Part shown: one piece after another, positions 1 to 10,681 of the stretch | How the letters are laid out: each line of letters begins with the position of its first letter | Numbering within the stretch: the stretch's first letter is position 1 | NCBI GenBank assembly: GCA_027604005.1 | Contig: JADGJT010000209.1 | Coordinates: 1-34,779 of the forward strand | Source: Dinochytrium kinnereticum | Lineage: Eukaryota; Chytridiomycota; Chytridiomycetes; Chytridiales; Chytridiaceae | Direction of reading: 5' to 3' | DNA length: 34,779 nt | Translations under genes and position numbers: made by a program | The notes under the pieces: generated by a model | What the model saw: only the letters and a program-made list of their open reading frames with translations | Told to the model about the DNA's origin: nothing | The model's database searches: none

Positions 1-465
1 TTTCTTTTTTTCTTCTTTTTTTTTTGTTATCGTCTGATTATTATTTTTTTTTTTTTCCTTCTTTGTTTTTATCTTTATTTTTGGTTTCTTATCACGTTAA
101 GAGGAAATGAAGATTTGAAGGCTGCAATAATTGTTGTTTTGTTGTTTTGGGCCAGCAAGCATCTTTATGTGGCTTCTTCTCTGTTTTTGTTTTTTTTTTT
201 CTTGTTTATTTTCTCTTGTGTGAGCAGACCAACAGAATGCTATTTCATCACAATGTTTGAAAACTTGGGGGTGGACCAAAAAAAAAAAAAGAAGAAGAAA
301 GTTTAATAAGGGAAAACGCGACATCTTGAGAACATCTTGAATGGAACAAGAAAGAAGCAAAACACGTATGAGAAACATGAGCGACACAGCAAAATAAAAG
401 AGTGAGAAAGAAGGTCCAAATGCAACAGACCCATCCTCCAAAAAAAAAAAAAACAACACATCAGA
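1..465. other. A/T-tract intergenic flank
   Basis: This stretch is dominated by poly-T, then poly-A homopolymer runs, with only short open frames made of Phe/Leu/Lys codons that cross the homopolymers. It lies just beyond the stop codon of the epimerase-like gene and probably holds its 3' UTR and polyadenylation signals. I see no gene in it. Confidence 0.6.
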
Positions 466-1744
466 TCACTTGTTGATCCTGTTAACAATCACCAAATCCA
501 ACTCCTCCGGCAACGTCAACTCAATCCTCGGCTCAACAGGCTTCCACCCCATCTCCCTGCACCTGACGGCCGAGGTGACCGCATTGGAAGAAAAATACCT
601 CCTTGAAAGCTTTGACGAGAAGCATTCAGAGAGCTCAGGGTCTTTGAGACAGGGCATGGCGTCCGGTGAGAAGACGAGATTGCGTTTATGGAGACAGGCA
701 GCGATGGAGTGAGACAGGTCGGCCCACTCGTGGCAACCGGATTCGGGGAAAAGATAGCCGGACCTGTGGGTGTGGATGGAGTCTGGGTCGGAAAGGATCT
801 TGGTGACCAAGATTATGTAAAGGGCGGCCAGGTCCTGTAAATGCGGGGGAAGGTGGGGGGGGGTGTTAATATTGCAATTGCAGACGAGAATGGGGAGATT
901 GGGGGAAGGGTTTTTTCACCTTGACGTGAACGTGACTCCACCTTCCGCGACCGTTACCGCAGAAAACGGCATTCTTGCGCCTAACTGCAAGTTCAATGAG
1001 CCTAGGAACCTGGCTGGAAGTCCTCTTCCACGCCCCGGTGGCAACCCCATACACCAATGGAGGAATCACGATCACAGTCTTAACACCAGCCTTGGCCGCC
1101 TCCGACTCAGGGTCGCTCACCATCAGATCCACCTCCCGATGAGGTTGATCGTCCGCCAAGGCATTCACACTATCAGGATCATCATCCCTGAACACCTTAT
1201 CAGCACCCCAAGCACCCTCATCGACGCTCAAATCCTCTCCAGCGCCCAAATCATCCATGATGACGCCGACTCCAGAGGTGTGAACCAACCATCCGAGTCT
1301 TCCCGCAAGCTTAGCGGCGGTCAGGCCTTCGAGAATGGCCTTAGCGGAGGGAGGGTGGTCGCATCCATCCGCGGCATGAAGAAGGATGTCAGTGTCATGT
1401 AGGCAAGTTCGAAGCGTGTCGACATCGTCAAAGGAGCTGATGCGAGTGACCTTGTTGACGCCAAGTTGCTTAAGTTTTTCAGCCTTGGTGCCTTCATCGT
1501 CATCACGGGTGATGCAATGAATGGACCAGGATTCGCCTTGGTTGCGGTGGGTGAGGAGCTGGGAGAGGACCTCACCTCCAATGAAGCCTGCACCATGAAT
1601 CGGAATTAGTCGGCACGCATGCGGATCGATGCACTTGTTGAGTCAAGTGCATGGAGGGGGGGGAAAGGCCGTCTTTGGGCCGTCCTTCTGTCGCTTACCC
1701 GTGGCTCCGGTGACGGTGATGGTCAGAGCATCGCTGGAGAGCAT
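466..1744 (-). CDS. atypical NAD(P)-binding epimerase/dehydratase-family protein (extended SDR)
   Basis: Three exons: 1744-1699, 1587-920 and 834-466, giving about 360 residues. Joining exons 1 and 2 restores the Rossmann dinucleotide-binding motif TGATGFIG (residues 12-19), which strongly supports the first intron. The second intron (GTGAAA...ACAG) joins a WSHVHVK strand to DLAALYIILVTK, matching the H-x-x-D-L-A-x-x-Y segment of the NAD-dependent epimerase family. HTSG (about 117-120) and PPLVYG (about 191-196) are further family landmarks. Between them a PHREVDL segment occurs and there is no tyrosine, so the usual YxxxK catalytic pair is missing; this resembles a fungal subgroup of atypical SDRs whose substrate I do not know. 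The gene points away from the DUF4286-like gene, with about 390 bp between start codons. The family is secure; the reaction is not. Confidence 0.82.
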
Positions 1745-2134
1745 GTTTTGCTTTGGTTGATTTTGGGTTTCTTTTTTTTGCCGCTACTGACCAAGACTCT
1801 TTCTTCAACCCTTTCGCTGCAAACGGCGACGTCGCGAGGCATCGCTGGCGACGCGGCGATGAGGATCTGCGGACGCAGCCGTGCGGTGCGGGGAGGGCTG
1901 CAAGCGACTCGATTGGCCCTTTGAATTCAACCTGCTGAACCACGGCCGTTTTCTTTTTTCTTTTTTGTTTTTGGAGGGTGGTGGAGGGATGGGGTGGGAG
2001 GTCGCTCCTTGCTTCCGCCATCTCGCTCACACGTTCCGCAAAGATTCAGGCCAAGTGGGGGCATCACGCATCCATCGAGCCAACGCCGTCGTTTGCTTCA
2101 GAAACACAAAAACTCAAATTCACTTCAACGACAA
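1745..2134. promoter_or_regulatory. divergent promoter region
   Basis: These 390 bp separate the start codons of the epimerase-like gene (leftward) and the DUF4286-like gene (rightward), so both promoters should lie here. I see T-rich and GC-rich patches (for example near 1940-1990) but no element I can name. Open frames crossing it are short and low in complexity. Confidence 0.4.
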
Positions 2135-2633
2135 ATGCAGGAACCATCGACCAGCGGCATCATCTACGAGGTCAACCTCTCCGTCCCGCAGGCAAACGCC
2201 GACGGGTACCTGCAATACCTCGAGGATTTCACCAAGGAGATGATCGAGACCATCCCTGGTAAGCGATGCGATAAGCACATTGCACGGGGGTTGACGGCAC
2301 CAAAAATAACCAAAACCAAACACACCACAAAAAAGGCTTCAGTGCTGCACACGTCTTCAATCAGCCTAAACCCGTTGGACTGCACTGGCTCAGCGAGGAG
2401 GAGAAGCCAAAAACTTATCTGGTCGTTCATTACTATATTGACAAGGAGGAGAGCCTTGACGCCTACCTTCGGGACCACCAGGTTGGAGGCGCTGGAATCT
2501 TATTCCTTTTCATGCTAATCATATTTTTGCCATTGTGAAGGAGGGCGTGTCGATTAAGGATCAGGAGAGATGGGGATTCCTGGTTACTTCGCGGAGGATT
2601 CTCCGACTCAAGTTCTCTTCGGTCAAGCAATGA
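2135..2633 (+). CDS. DUF4286-like small protein
   Basis: Predicted exons 2135-2258, 2336-2481 and 2541-2633 give 120 residues. The first intron is clear (GTAAGC donor; reading resumes at GFSAAHVF). The second uses a weaker GTTGGA donor and leaves the frame intact to a TGA stop. The order IIYEVNLSV, a helix with YLEDFTKEMIETIPGF, a strand with YLVVHYYIDKEESLDAYL, and a terminal GFLVTSRRIL strand resembles the ferredoxin-like DUF4286 (PF14114) family, which is mostly bacterial and about 100 residues long. The function is unknown. It is shorter than usual in the last helix, so the second intron could be slightly misplaced. It converges on the LITAF gene. Confidence 0.6.
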
Positions 2634-2945
2634 TATGGATACCTTATTTTTATACTTAATTTGTAACGGCCCCATCAACACGTTTTTGGAACGTACTCTA
2701 GCGATGAACGTGGCAAAGACCACCATGGTAAAAACGATGAAGGACGAGAAGGGCAGCAAGGCGTGCACGGTAAAAAAAAAGAAAACAAAGACAAAATAAA
2801 AGCAGACATCATACTTTTTTCTTTTCTTTTCGGTTCAAAACAACAAAGGAGGGGTGATAGCGTGATCAAATTCCCAGAGCCGGTCTTAATGGTTCACGAA
2901 TGACTGCAAAGAGGTCACATCCATGAGAGATTGGTGAGAAATGCT
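2634..2945. other. convergent intergenic spacer
   Basis: This 312-bp spacer lies between the stop codons of the DUF4286-like gene and the LITAF gene, which face each other. It is A-rich with several short poly-A runs and should contain both 3' UTRs. No coding signal is seen. Confidence 0.5.
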
Positions 2946-3806
2946 TTAAGGAGGAACGATGGCAAGAACCCGATCGCAGGATGGGCACCGATGCACCTGA
3001 GTTTGGCATTTCGGCGAGCACTGATAAACACGGTGAGTTGATCACATGTTGAAAAGGGTGCGAGTGAGAGGAACGGGAAAGAAAAGAGTGTAGAGAGAAC
3101 AAAGGAGAAGGCAATATGACTGCAGAAAACCACGAACAGAATTGCAGAGGAGAATACTTACAAAGGGGAGGAAGAAGCAGATCCCGCAACCAATGAAGCA
3201 GAGGAAAAGAGATGTAAGGTATGCAGCGCATGCTTAAGAGAAGACGCAAAGAAAAAACAAGATCAGTGACTTATCCACATGAAGATAAACCCTCACTAAA
3301 CGAACACGGTCCACTTACAAGGCCTCGTCTGAACAGCAGTGACGACATTTATCCCCTCAAAAGGGCAGAACATCAAAACACTCTCCCTAGCCGTCAAAAG
3401 AACCAACCCAGTATCCGAAACATCATAAATAACAGGCTGCCTGGACGACTCAAGAAAGATGGGGGACTGTGCATTGAAAATATAGTAGGCTGAGGCTCTC
3501 GACTGATCAGCATGGGAGTGATGATGAACAGGGACTGCGCCAGCCACATAGGCGGACGGCGGGGGAGGAGGTGGTTGGTGGGGGTATTGAGGGGGTGCAG
3601 ATGAGGCTGTTGGAACGCTGGCGTATGATGATGAAGATCCTTGAAGCAGAGGTGTGCGGTCTGTGGTAGCTTGCCCATCGCCCACTGAGTTCAGATACCT
3701 GACGCAAAAGAAGGGCCATTCAGTCAGTTTTGAAAGACGAGGGAGGTGGACTGGATGGTGTGGGAGGTACGCACGATGGAGGAGGGACGTCCTTCTCAGA
3801 TCCCAT
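2946..3806 (-). CDS. LITAF-domain membrane-associated zinc protein
   Basis: Predicted exons are 3806-3775, 3698-3319, 3232-3162 and 3020-2946, giving 185 residues. The start at 3806 has a good context (GCCATGG). The N-terminal half is Pro/Ser/His-rich, with a dileucine-like TPLL near residues 26-29. The C-terminal LITAF domain is only visible after splicing: CPFEG (C122), a hydrophobic stretch with SCAAYLTSLFLCFIGCGICF (138-157), then C162-x3-C166 and CPSC (C173, C176). LITAF proteins insert this hydrophobic loop in endosomal or lysosomal membranes and bind zinc through two CxxC knuckles. Here the first knuckle has Glu at its second cysteine position (E125). An in-frame P/Q/T-rich stretch upstream of 3806 could extend the N terminus. 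The adaptor role in endosomal trafficking is inferred from the family. Confidence 0.75.
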
Positions 3807-4360
3807 GGCGTTGCTGGTGGATGCAGTTGAGGTGGGCGGGGGCTGAAGAGGCGATGGTGTGCTGTGGTGAGGGAGCGATGCTGTTGTCTGAGGCTGCGAT
3901 GGCTGTCGAAAGAAAAAAAAGGAGCACCACGATTTCAGAATTGGATGGAGGTGGGACAGCTTGGAGGGGGCAAGGAGCCCAGATGACACGCAGCGGTTGG
4001 ACGATGGAGGGAGGGAGGGACCATCAACGCAACGCCCAGACGAGCTTCATGCGAGGAGGGTTGAGACTCTTACCCGCTCTGGCTGCCCCTGATGGATGCA
4101 GATGGAGGAGGTGGAGACGGTGCTGTGCTGCCTATGACAGGGAGTGTATGAGACTCTGAAGGCGAACTTGGACGAGAATGAAATTGCTCCGTTGACTATT
4201 GACTATTCAGACTATCAGCAACCAGCGAAACGACGACTGTTCAGGCGACGCGTTCGTGGCGGTTATCCATCAAGCTTTTATGGAATCTGTTTATTCGTGG
4301 GGATCGCATTTGCACTACAGGGCAAGGATTCGCCCTTCCTTCGACCCACGCCGTCCCAGG
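3807..4360 (-). other. 5' UTR / promoter of LITAF gene with probable UTR intron
   Basis: On the minus strand a good donor (GCGG|GTAAGAG, exon end 4074) and a pyrimidine tract followed by CGACAG (acceptor ending 3903) define a probable 171-nt intron upstream of the LITAF start codon. The sequence on both sides is Pro/Ser-codon rich in some frames, but no ATG opens those frames. I therefore read it as untranslated, with an N-terminal extension as the alternative. The rest up to 4361 is the 3' side of the HTD2 gene. Confidence 0.35.
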
Positions 4361-5751
4361 TCACCACGCCTCCGCATCGGCCACACCAACCATCACAACA
4401 TTCCCCGTGGTCGCATCCAACGCCCACACATCCACGCGATTGACGCCAGCAACCCGCGCTCTCAGCGACACCTCCCTCCCAACCACCAACGGGGCAGTGG
4501 CACGGTAAGAAAACCTGCTCAACCGCATCCGTGGACTAGGCGCTCCACTCCCAACAGCCACCGGGCTCTCAAACAGAAAGAATGGATCGAGAGATTCGAG
4601 AGCGACGGGTTCAAGTTGACGATGCGCTAGGTCGGTTTCATTCGCAGATGCCAGGGCGATCACGCGAGCTGCCAGGTCAACAAGAAGCGTCGCGGTGAGG
4701 GGACCGTGTACAAGTGCTCCAGGTTGGCCTTCCACCTTGGTTGCAAAGTCGTTGTCGAGATGGATTTTGTGGGAGTTGAATGTGAGGGCAGAGTATCGAA
4801 ACAAGGTCACCATGGATGGGGTCGGAGGACGGATTTCGACATCAAAAGTTGGATGCGGTTCTAATGAGTTTGAAATGGGTTAAAGTTAAGGAAGCAGAGT
4901 CCCTCCGGAGGTGGTGGACGTAATTGCTGGGCTCTGTGGTGAATAAAGTAAAGTACTGGAGTAAAGAAAAAACGCTCACCTGGTACCATCGCAGCGGCCC
5001 TTGCGGGGGAGGATGCAGCCGTGTAAACATGGCATCGACGTTCCACCACCAAAGGAGTCGATGCATCAGTCTCACTGTCAGCAACAAGACCGATGCAACG
5101 TTTCTGCCAAACAAAAACCATCTCATCAGACGCAGACCCAGGACTACCCTCCTCACCACCCTTTGCCCTCTTCTTCTTTCTCTCCACCTTTTCAACAGTG
5201 GCTACCTGATTCACATTGTCCCCAACCCTCAAAGTGACCCTCTCACCCCCACGTTTGACCAGTGGCCAAGAAAACTCTCCAGAAGCCCACTTGCGATGCA
5301 CAAAGGGCTTTGGAGGTGAGAGTGGCCCCATATCATATCCATCCGGTGAGATGTCAGACTCGAGGTTCCGCGGAGGAAAGAGAATAAGGTGCCAGGCTGG
5401 GGGGAGGGCGAAACCAATGGGTTTTGGCTGAGGTGTTGATGGAAGGTCAATGCTGTGATGATGTCCCAAGGTCTTGCCCATGTCCAAATGATGCACCTCG
5501 GAGTTTGATGTTTGAGGACGTTTGTGGTAAAGGTCGAATGGACTGGGACGTAGAAGCGTCCATGGGCGATCAGGGTGAAGGGTGAGGTTGAGGAGGTGGA
5601 CGCGAGAAGGGTCGATAGTATCGCAGTCATTCAAAACCACAGATGGCCTTGAGGTGATCCAGCTCCCCAATGCATCCTTTGGGCTACGCTCGGCGTCCTT
5701 GAGCCTGCTCGTTGAGTGAAAGCAACGTCGCAGGCCTGTCTGGGTCGCCAT
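4361..5751 (-). CDS. HTD2: mitochondrial 3-hydroxyacyl-thioester dehydratase, HTD2 / MaoC-like
   Basis: Two exons, 5751-4980 and 4860-4361 (GTGAGC donor, ATTAG acceptor), give about 423 residues. The preferred start at 5751 (AGGATGG) yields MATQTGLRRCFHSTSRL, a typical arginine-rich mitochondrial presequence; in-frame ATGs at 5775 and upstream are alternatives. The first half matches the FAS1-type dehydratase region (VHRKWASGEFSW; EMVFVWQKR). The second half is a hot-dog MaoC domain with FRYSALTFNSHKIHLD (278-293) and VHGPLTATLL (308-317), holding the expected active-site histidines. Family members dehydrate 3-hydroxyacyl-ACP in mitochondrial type II fatty acid synthesis, which supplies octanoate for lipoate. 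It is longer than yeast Htd2 (280 residues) because of Lys/Gly/Ser-rich insertions. It lies downstream of the CinA-like gene on the same strand. Confidence 0.82.
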
Positions 5752-6019
5752 CCTAGCAAGAGTTTTCTGCTTCATTGTGATGATTACAGTATTTTTATCA
5801 ACAAGTTTATTTGTTGGATTAAACACAGATGGCCAGGCTTCGCTTGACCTTCAAGATACAGCATGTTAGTCGCGTTCGGAAGCATTTACACCAGGTGGTT
5901 GAGATGATTGATGAATGTATGTTGGATATGTGGGTCTGCATCCTCCGGCACGTTCCTCCTTCTTGCTTTCCAATGTGAGTTAGATTCCAGTAGAGCCAGT
6001 GAGACGTACAGTGGGATAT

Positions 6020-6712
6020 TCAAGCCGACGCAACGAGTGATAAGTAGTCGTTAACATGCTCCAGGAGCATCTCCAATGCCGCCTTTAGCGCATCTTCACG
6101 AGTTTGCCACCTCCCCCCGCGCTGAAACACGAACCGGCGAACCTCGCCTTTCAATTCACCGTCCGTCGAGTTCACTGCATTCGACCGCCTCCGCGGCCCG
6201 ACCACATAGATAAACACCAATCCATCTTCATCCAGGCTACTCGTGGAAGCCGAGCTCGAAATCCCATTAATTGATCGAAACCCAAGCGGGGAGGCCGCTC
6301 GCATGTCAAGCACTTGAGGGTCACCATTCACCGCAAGCAATCCATTCCCCGCCAACAACGACCCCCCAACCGCCGACCCCGCCCATCCAGTCGTCGCAAG
6401 ACCCCACTCAGTCCCACACAGCTCCCTGACTCCAACTGCCATCGCTTCTGCACACTCTGCCGAGACGGGTCCCACAGAGTCCAGGATCGTCATGGGGACT
6501 CGGAGGACCGTGTGTTTTGCCTCGTTGGTGTAGGAGACGATCCCGGCCTTGAGGATCTTGGATGCACCAGGGACATCGGTGAGGCGGGCAGAGACGAGTC
6601 CACCCGTCAGAGACTCGGCGACGGCAAGGGTATGGTTGACGGAGGAGAGGGCTGAGAGGATGCGCTGGCAGAGAGGGTAGAGTGGGTGGTGGTGTTTGGT
6701 GGTCGAGTCCAT
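6020..6712 (-). CDS. CinA C-terminal-domain protein (PncC-type nicotinamide-nucleotide amidohydrolase)
   Basis: A single-exon frame of 230 residues without introns. The CinA/PncC signature is clear: AESLTGG (residues 32-38, with the nucleophile serine), an SKILKAGIVSYTNEAK segment, VSAECAEAMAVGV, and GLATTGWAGS. Bacterial PncC deamidates nicotinamide mononucleotide to nicotinate mononucleotide in pyridine-nucleotide recycling. Between the TGWAG motif and the strand GLVFIYVVG there is an insertion of about 50 residues rich in Ser/Gly, absent from compact bacterial versions (about 160 residues). A single intronless exon among spliced neighbours may point to retroposition or old bacterial transfer, but stand-alone CinA domains occur in many fungi. 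Activity is inferred from the family. Confidence 0.85.
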   Translation of the reverse strand: MDSTTKHHHPLYPLCQRILSALSSVNHTLAVAESLTGGLVSARLTDVPGASKILKAGIVSYTNEAKHTVLRVPMTILDSVGPVSAECAEAMAVGVRELCGTEWGLATTGWAGSAVGGSLLAGNGLLAVNGDPQVLDMRAASPLGFRSINGISSSASTSSLDEDGLVFIYVVGPRRRSNAVNSTDGELKGEVRRFVFQRGGRWQTREDALKAALEMLLEHVNDYLSLVASA

Positions 6713-7428
6713 CCCCCCAAAAAGTTATTTTTTGTTTCCTGACATGCTCTGCCTGGGAAGGAACAAACCCCACCAGCCAGATGAACCCTTCCGATGGCCC
6801 CATTATCGTGCGCGCTGCTCTCAGCAGCAGCCTTCAACGGCTTTATGAAGGAGAGGTTAAGATCCGTCCATCGCGCCAAATCTCAATACACATCTCAACT
6901 CAACGCAATCGGTGGTATCCAGATTGGCCAGGGCACAACCAATATACCAATGGAAGTAATTTGAGGAAGTGCCTTGAGTGATCTCCCATCCCATTCTACT
7001 TTCTTTTTCTTGCTACGAACAGCAATGTCATGAAACTCTGGCGATCTTTCTTCCCCGCTACCTGGAGAATCCTGCAGCTCGCGTGACGAAAAAAGTGCTT
7101 TGCCGTCGCAACCTTTTTTCCAATCCCACCTTTTGTCGCCGCTTCGCGGCGATAGAATACTAATTATTCGCAGCGCGGTAGCGCTGTGAGTTCAGTTGCG
7201 CGTTGCAGCATCGACAAGGAGTTAGCTCACGAGGGCCGCCAAAGCCTGAAAAGATCCCGCAGCGCGCAGTGAGTATCCTCTCTCCCCCACCTCCATCGCG
7301 ACGCGTCGCCTGTCGCCCGTCGCCCGTCACTCGTCGTTGCTCAGGTTGCAAAGGCAGAGAGTGTGAGTGAAGTTGTCAGAAAGAAAGTGGAAAACCCAAA
7401 CCAACAAAAATTCGATTCAGTCGCAGCG
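6713..7428. promoter_or_regulatory. divergent promoter region with short GTCGCCC-type repeats
   Basis: This 716-bp region separates the start codons of the CinA-like gene (leftward) and the protein kinase (rightward). Around 7302-7340 there are imperfect tandem GTCGCC(C/T) units, with several CGCG and GCGGC patches before them. I recognise no defined regulatory motif, and the open frames here have no protein-like continuity. Confidence 0.4.
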
Positions 7429-10018
7429 ATGAATTCCTCCCCATCGCAGCCTGGCATCCCTCCGCCTCCCTCAACCTTCAAGCCAAACAGCGGCGGTGCG
7501 CGGCGAGGCTTCGTGGACCTCGATGAGATTGATGTGGCTAGCTCCAGCTCGCCGTCGGGGAACCCGCCGTATCTGGAGATACTGGGGAGGAGCAGCAATG
7601 CCTCGAGTGCGAGATCATTTGCTCCTCCACCGCCGTCGCAGGTCTGAAAGACATCCATTCCTCCAAACCTGCTCTCAGGCGTCTTGTTGTTCTTTTTACA
7701 CTCTATGGGCGCTTTTATCATGTTTAAGTGAGGTTTGCCTGCTGGCTAACTGACTTGCTCGGTTTGTTATTAGAATGCACTCAGCCTCTACGGTTCAAAG
7801 CGAGATCTCTGGGAGAAGATACCACCAGAGGAGTCGGAAACGCTGCGACGTAAGAACTCTATATTCGCAAATGAATACGCCAAGATGCAAGGACCCAGCA
7901 AAACCCACAGCATCTTCCACACGCCAAGTCCTGCCGTCACCCCCTCCACCTCTACTCCCACAGGCACACCTTCCGACCAGCCCCCAAAGAGATCGCGAAA
8001 CTCCATATTTGATACGCCTCAGATTGTTGTAAAACCTGCCATAAAGATGACGGAGGAGGAGTTGAACGAGCTTCGCGCTGGAGGGTCAGGGGAGCCTGGG
8101 AGTAGCACCTATGTTGCACCGCCGATGCCCAGCGACCTGCCCATTATCCTGGATAACCGTCAAGAGTCTTTGACGCCAGTCATCCGGGTGAAGCCACCCC
8201 CCATTCAAACGCTCACAACCCCAATCGAGTCTCCTGGCGCTCTGTTGGCGAAATCTCCGCCAATGTCCCGGCAGCGATCGACACCGACTTTACCGTCGCG
8301 TCCTGGGCTTGATAGGGCGAACTCGACACTGAACTTGAAGACTAATCGTGGTCTCACCATCATCACCAATCCAGGAGGGCCGTTTGACAATATCAACCTT
8401 AGCTTCTTGCCTCTAAGGAAAAACTTTCTGGGAGAGGGGAGATATGCCCGTGTCTACCTTGGCCAGTACACCATCACCAATTCCATCTCGGGTGGAGTTC
8501 AAAGCAAGCCCTCTGTGCCCTCTGACGCCAACGTCGAAGCCCTGCCATCTGCCACCACATCCAATAATGAGATCACCCCGACCGCTGACACAGTTCGTGC
8601 CGGATCAAACGCAAACCTCACCGTCCTAACGACTCCCCCGAATTCAAGCACAACCCCCGGATCCAACACCAGCGGGACTAGTACCGCTACAGCACGCATG
8701 ACCACACCTTTTTTGACTTGCGCGGTGAAGCGCATGCACAATAACCCTGAATCTCAGTCTGTTGGTCTTGCAGAGCTCTTTATCCTTCGTCGAATCGGGA
8801 ACCACCCCAACATTGTTCGTCTCATTGGCGCAAAGGATGAGACCGATGTGGACTCCCTCACGGTGAAGAACCGCATTCGGAGTTCATCATTATCGACGAA
8901 TGGTCAACCCTTACCTTCCTCTACAACCTCCACCGCCACCACACTGTCACCTTCGACTGTTAAGTCGCCTTCACCCTCTTCGCCGACATCTCAACAGATT
9001 TCGACGCTGTTTGGGGTGGATGCTAGCCCGAGATTGCTGCTTCTCTTAGGATATGAGCCCGGGGGAACCATGTGGGATTACATTGAGGAAAGAAAGGACG
9101 TTGGAATTGGACATGAGGTTTGGGCGAGGTGGGCTGGACAGCTTGCGGGGGCGGTAGAGTATACGCATTCCTTTGGAATCATTCATCACGATATCAAACC
9201 TCATAACTGTTTGGTGAGTTGATACGTCCGTGTCCCATAGGGGTCCTCTTCTTTTCATGATAATTATGCATCTTAACGTATTATGTTTTCTGTTGTCTAT
9301 GCAGCTGACGGAACTCGCCGACGTCCGCCTTGCTGATTTTGGAAATGCATCCTTTGTCCCAGCCTGCGCATCCCCATCTCAACTAACCGACCCAGTGCTT
9401 GGGCTGGCCCCACCAACCGTAACCGGCTCCACCCTATCGACCCAACCACCCTCCCCAAGAGACCAACCGCCGCCCTCCCCAACCTACTCCATCACCTCCT
9501 CGTACAGTTCATCAATGAGCTCCCTCCGCGACGGCCTAGGAAGAGGCACCCAAGCCTACTCGGCGCCCGAGCTCTTCATGACTTCCGGTCCCGATGCTGG
9601 AGTCTACTCATTCCCTATCGACATATACTCTGTCGGCGTCACGCTTTACGTCATGGCGACGGGTCTCGAGCCCTTTCAAACTGCTCGGAGTTCAGTGCAC
9701 ATGATGATGGCCATCAAGAAAGGGTTTTGGGCGTCTGGCATGCAGCCTGGGATTGGAACTCAAGGGCCTGTGCTTGCTTCTGAGCTTCCTGGAGCTAATA
9801 GCAGTCCAGCGGCCGTGCCAACGGGAGGTGCGCATTTCTTGTCGTTACCGCCTGAGAGAGGGGGTCACGGGTTCTTGAAGTTTGGAAATGGAGATAGACT
9901 TCATGAGACTGCTGTGAGAATTTTGTGTGCTTGTGTTGAGAAGGATCCGACGGTGAGACCGAGTGCTTCTGAGCTTGTGGCGAGAATCCGGGATTGGGTT
10001 TTGGGCGTCGTTTCTTGA
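7429..10018 (+). CDS. Ser/Thr protein kinase with low-complexity insertions
   Basis: Three exons, 7429-7641, 7774-9213 and 9305-10018, give 788 residues. The start at 7429 is the first in-frame ATG. The N-terminal ~280 residues are Pro/Ser/Thr-rich and look disordered. The kinase domain shows a glycine loop GEGRYARVYLG (from 291), the ATP lysine in CAVKRM (K390), the helix-C glutamate (E405), the catalytic loop HHDIKPHN (D544, with His in place of the usual Arg of HRD), DFG (562-564, across the second intron junction) and APE (638-640), followed by PIDIYSVGVTLYVMATG. About 80 extra residues separate the glycine loop from K390, a further Ser/Thr-rich stretch follows the GNHPNIVRLIGA strand, and the activation segment is about 79 residues long. 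Key residues are present, so it is probably active; substrate unknown. Confidence 0.87.
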
Positions 10019-10681
10019 ATGAGTAGGGATGACTTGCAGTGTGCTGTTTTTGTTTGATTTTTCATACTGAATCATGGTTTTGTTTTCTTTCTTCCGTTGC
10101 CGTCACTTCCCTTATTTTTCCTTCTCTGAAAAGTCCCCCAATAATCCCGAAGCACATGTTGCCAGAAATCTCTTCTAGCTCGTTCGAAATACTTTTCTTC
10201 TATTTTTATTAATTTTATCTATTGATGTTGTTCTTTTGCTTTCTTGTTTACTTTGTCCTTTCGGGTGAAGTCCTGTGCCCTTTTCTTTTTTATTTCAACA
10301 AAAATGAGAAAGTCACATCCACTGAGGTGTTTATTGCGTATTCAACTGTCTGTCATCTTCTGCCACGCGTTATGGACCGGCCAAATCTTTTTCAAGGTGA
10401 TCGAAATAAGCTATCTTCTTCCTCATACTTTAAAGACTTGAGAGTGATTTCAAATCATCCTGATGCAATGCTTCTCTATTTGAGCAAGAAGGACGTTTCA
10501 ATACATTGAGTGTATTGCTTCACATTTCATCACATCTTTTTATGCACTAGCAGAGCAGACAGCGCCCGCAAGTAATTCATGCAACTACATATTTACATGT
10601 TACAATCGCCTGCGATCGCATGATGCCAAAAAAAAAAAAGGAAAAGAAAGAAAAGAAAGAAGAAACGCCATATGTCGATTG
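10019..10681. other. convergent intergenic spacer
   Basis: This 663-bp spacer separates the stop codons of the kinase gene and the LanC-like gene. It is T-rich on the left and A-rich on the right (a purine run near 10628-10660), as expected for two 3' UTRs. A 95-codon ATG-started frame (10222-10509) exists but shows no family resemblance, and I do not call it. Confidence 0.5.

Noticed and set aside
4144..4630. plus-strand frames overlapping the HTD2 3' end and LITAF upstream region
   Set aside because: They are His/Pro/Arg-rich antisense readings of the HTD2 exon; the minus-strand frame carries the MaoC catalytic motifs.
10222..10509. 95-codon plus-strand frame in a convergent spacer
   Set aside because: Its start is Phe/Leu-rich from T-rich sequence, there is no family resemblance, and it lies where the kinase 3' UTR is expected.
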